Origin: Candidatus Bipolaricaulota bacterium
GTDB taxonomy: Bacteria; Bipolaricaulota; Bipolaricaulia; UBA7950; UBA9294
Direction: 5' to 3'
DNA length: 5,568 nucleotides
NCBI GenBank assembly: GCA_018399865.1
Contig: JAGYNL010000105.1
Coordinates: forward strand, 1-5,568
This document shows positions 5,187 through 5,568 of the stretch, in pieces. The position numbers were made by a program, and so were the translations under genes. The notes beneath the pieces are model-generated. The model made no database searches, was not told the DNA's origin, and saw nothing but the letters and a program-made list of their open reading frames with translations. Each line of letters begins with the position of its first letter. Position 1 is the first letter of the stretch.

Positions 5187-5568
5187 GTGAGTTTTCTTGA
5201 GGTTGAATTCTATGGTAATACAACGTGGACATGGTTTCTTGCCCTTGGTATTGGGCTTGTCTCCTTTCTGTTCCTGTACTTGCTCAAGCGTATCGGGTTT
5301 GGCAGGTTTGCCAATCTTGCGAAGCGTACGAAAAACGATCTGGACAATCTTATGTCGGAAGGTTTGCTAAACACGAAAGTCCTGTTTCTTATTTTGTTTG
5401 CCCTTTATGGAGCGTCTCTGGTGCTCAGCTTGCCTCCGGTTGTCCGAAAAGCGACGAACACGGTCGCTTTGTTAGCGCTTCTTTTTCAAGTGGCTTTCTG
5501 GGGACATGCTATCATTTCTTTCTGGCTCAAGAGATACCTTAAGCGAAAGCTACAAGAAGATGCTGGGA
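5187..5568 (+). CDS. MscS-family small-conductance mechanosensitive channel, N-terminal part (3' end outside window)
   Basis: The first 127 residues of an inner-membrane protein are present, starting at GTG with a strong Shine-Dalgarno sequence. Three hydrophobic segments are visible, at about 14-33, 63-82 and 91-113. Between the first two is a charged loop, KRTKNDLDNLMSEGL (about 46-60). The loop motif T-K-x-D-L-D-x-L, then an LPP turn at 82-84 and a basic end (LKRYLKRKL, 114-122), is the usual layout of YnaI/YbdG-like MscS relatives. Such channels open under membrane tension and release solutes after hypo-osmotic shock. The pore helix and cytoplasmic beta domain that would confirm the family would lie beyond the window. 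The gene is divergent from the envelope block and shares its upstream region. A different membrane protein with the same N-terminal helices is less likely. Confidence 0.75.
   Translation, partial: MSFLEVEFYGNTTWTWFLALGIGLVSFLFLYLLKRIGFGRFANLAKRTKNDLDNLMSEGLLNTKVLFLILFALYGASLVLSLPPVVRKATNTVALLALLFQVAFWGHAIISFWLKRYLKRKLQEDAG

Noticed and set aside
5225..5542. 105-codon plus-strand open frame
   Set aside because: It overlaps the GTG-started channel gene in another frame, has no Shine-Dalgarno sequence, and its translation has no coherent pattern.

Overview
The window looks like part of a chromosome from a diderm (Gram-negative-type) bacterium, probably an uncultivated lineage. Three consecutive genes encode signal-peptide proteins, and two of those look like outer-membrane beta-barrels. 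Genes carry strong Shine-Dalgarno sequences and recognisable -10 elements, which is bacterial. The prolyl-tRNA synthetase is of the archaeal/eukaryotic-like class that many bacterial phyla also use, so it does not fix the lineage. Candidatus Bipolaricaulota is a guess from the style of the surface proteins, not something the sequence proves.

Layout: positions 1-441 (+) hold the 3' end of proS. A 168-bp gap (442-609) between convergent genes carries nested inverted repeats. On the minus strand, read right to left, lie three secreted-protein genes: a predicted beta-barrel with a helical insert (4684-3491), a 712-residue multidomain surface protein (3325-1187), and a small predicted barrel or secreted beta protein (1071-610). 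The first two each have a credible promoter and Shine-Dalgarno sequence. The third has no convincing promoter and may be co-transcribed with the second. A divergent intergenic region of about 500 bp (4685-5186) holds a promoter with operator-like half-sites, a second copy of that element and a perfect 16-bp palindrome. The 5' part of an MscS-type mechanosensitive channel gene then begins with GTG at 5187 (+) and runs off the window.

How the genes fit together: proS and the channel gene are housekeeping and stress genes flanking the surface block. The three minus-strand genes form a cell-envelope cassette of two putative outer-membrane barrels around a large exported protein built from Ig-like or cohesin-like beta domains. 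They may work together at the cell surface, but no catalytic motif shows what they do. No CRISPR array, transposase, phage gene, tRNA or rRNA was seen. The most unusual items are the barrel with a helical insert of about 110 residues, the repeat architecture of the 712-residue protein, and the dyad-symmetric DNA elements in the non-coding gaps.
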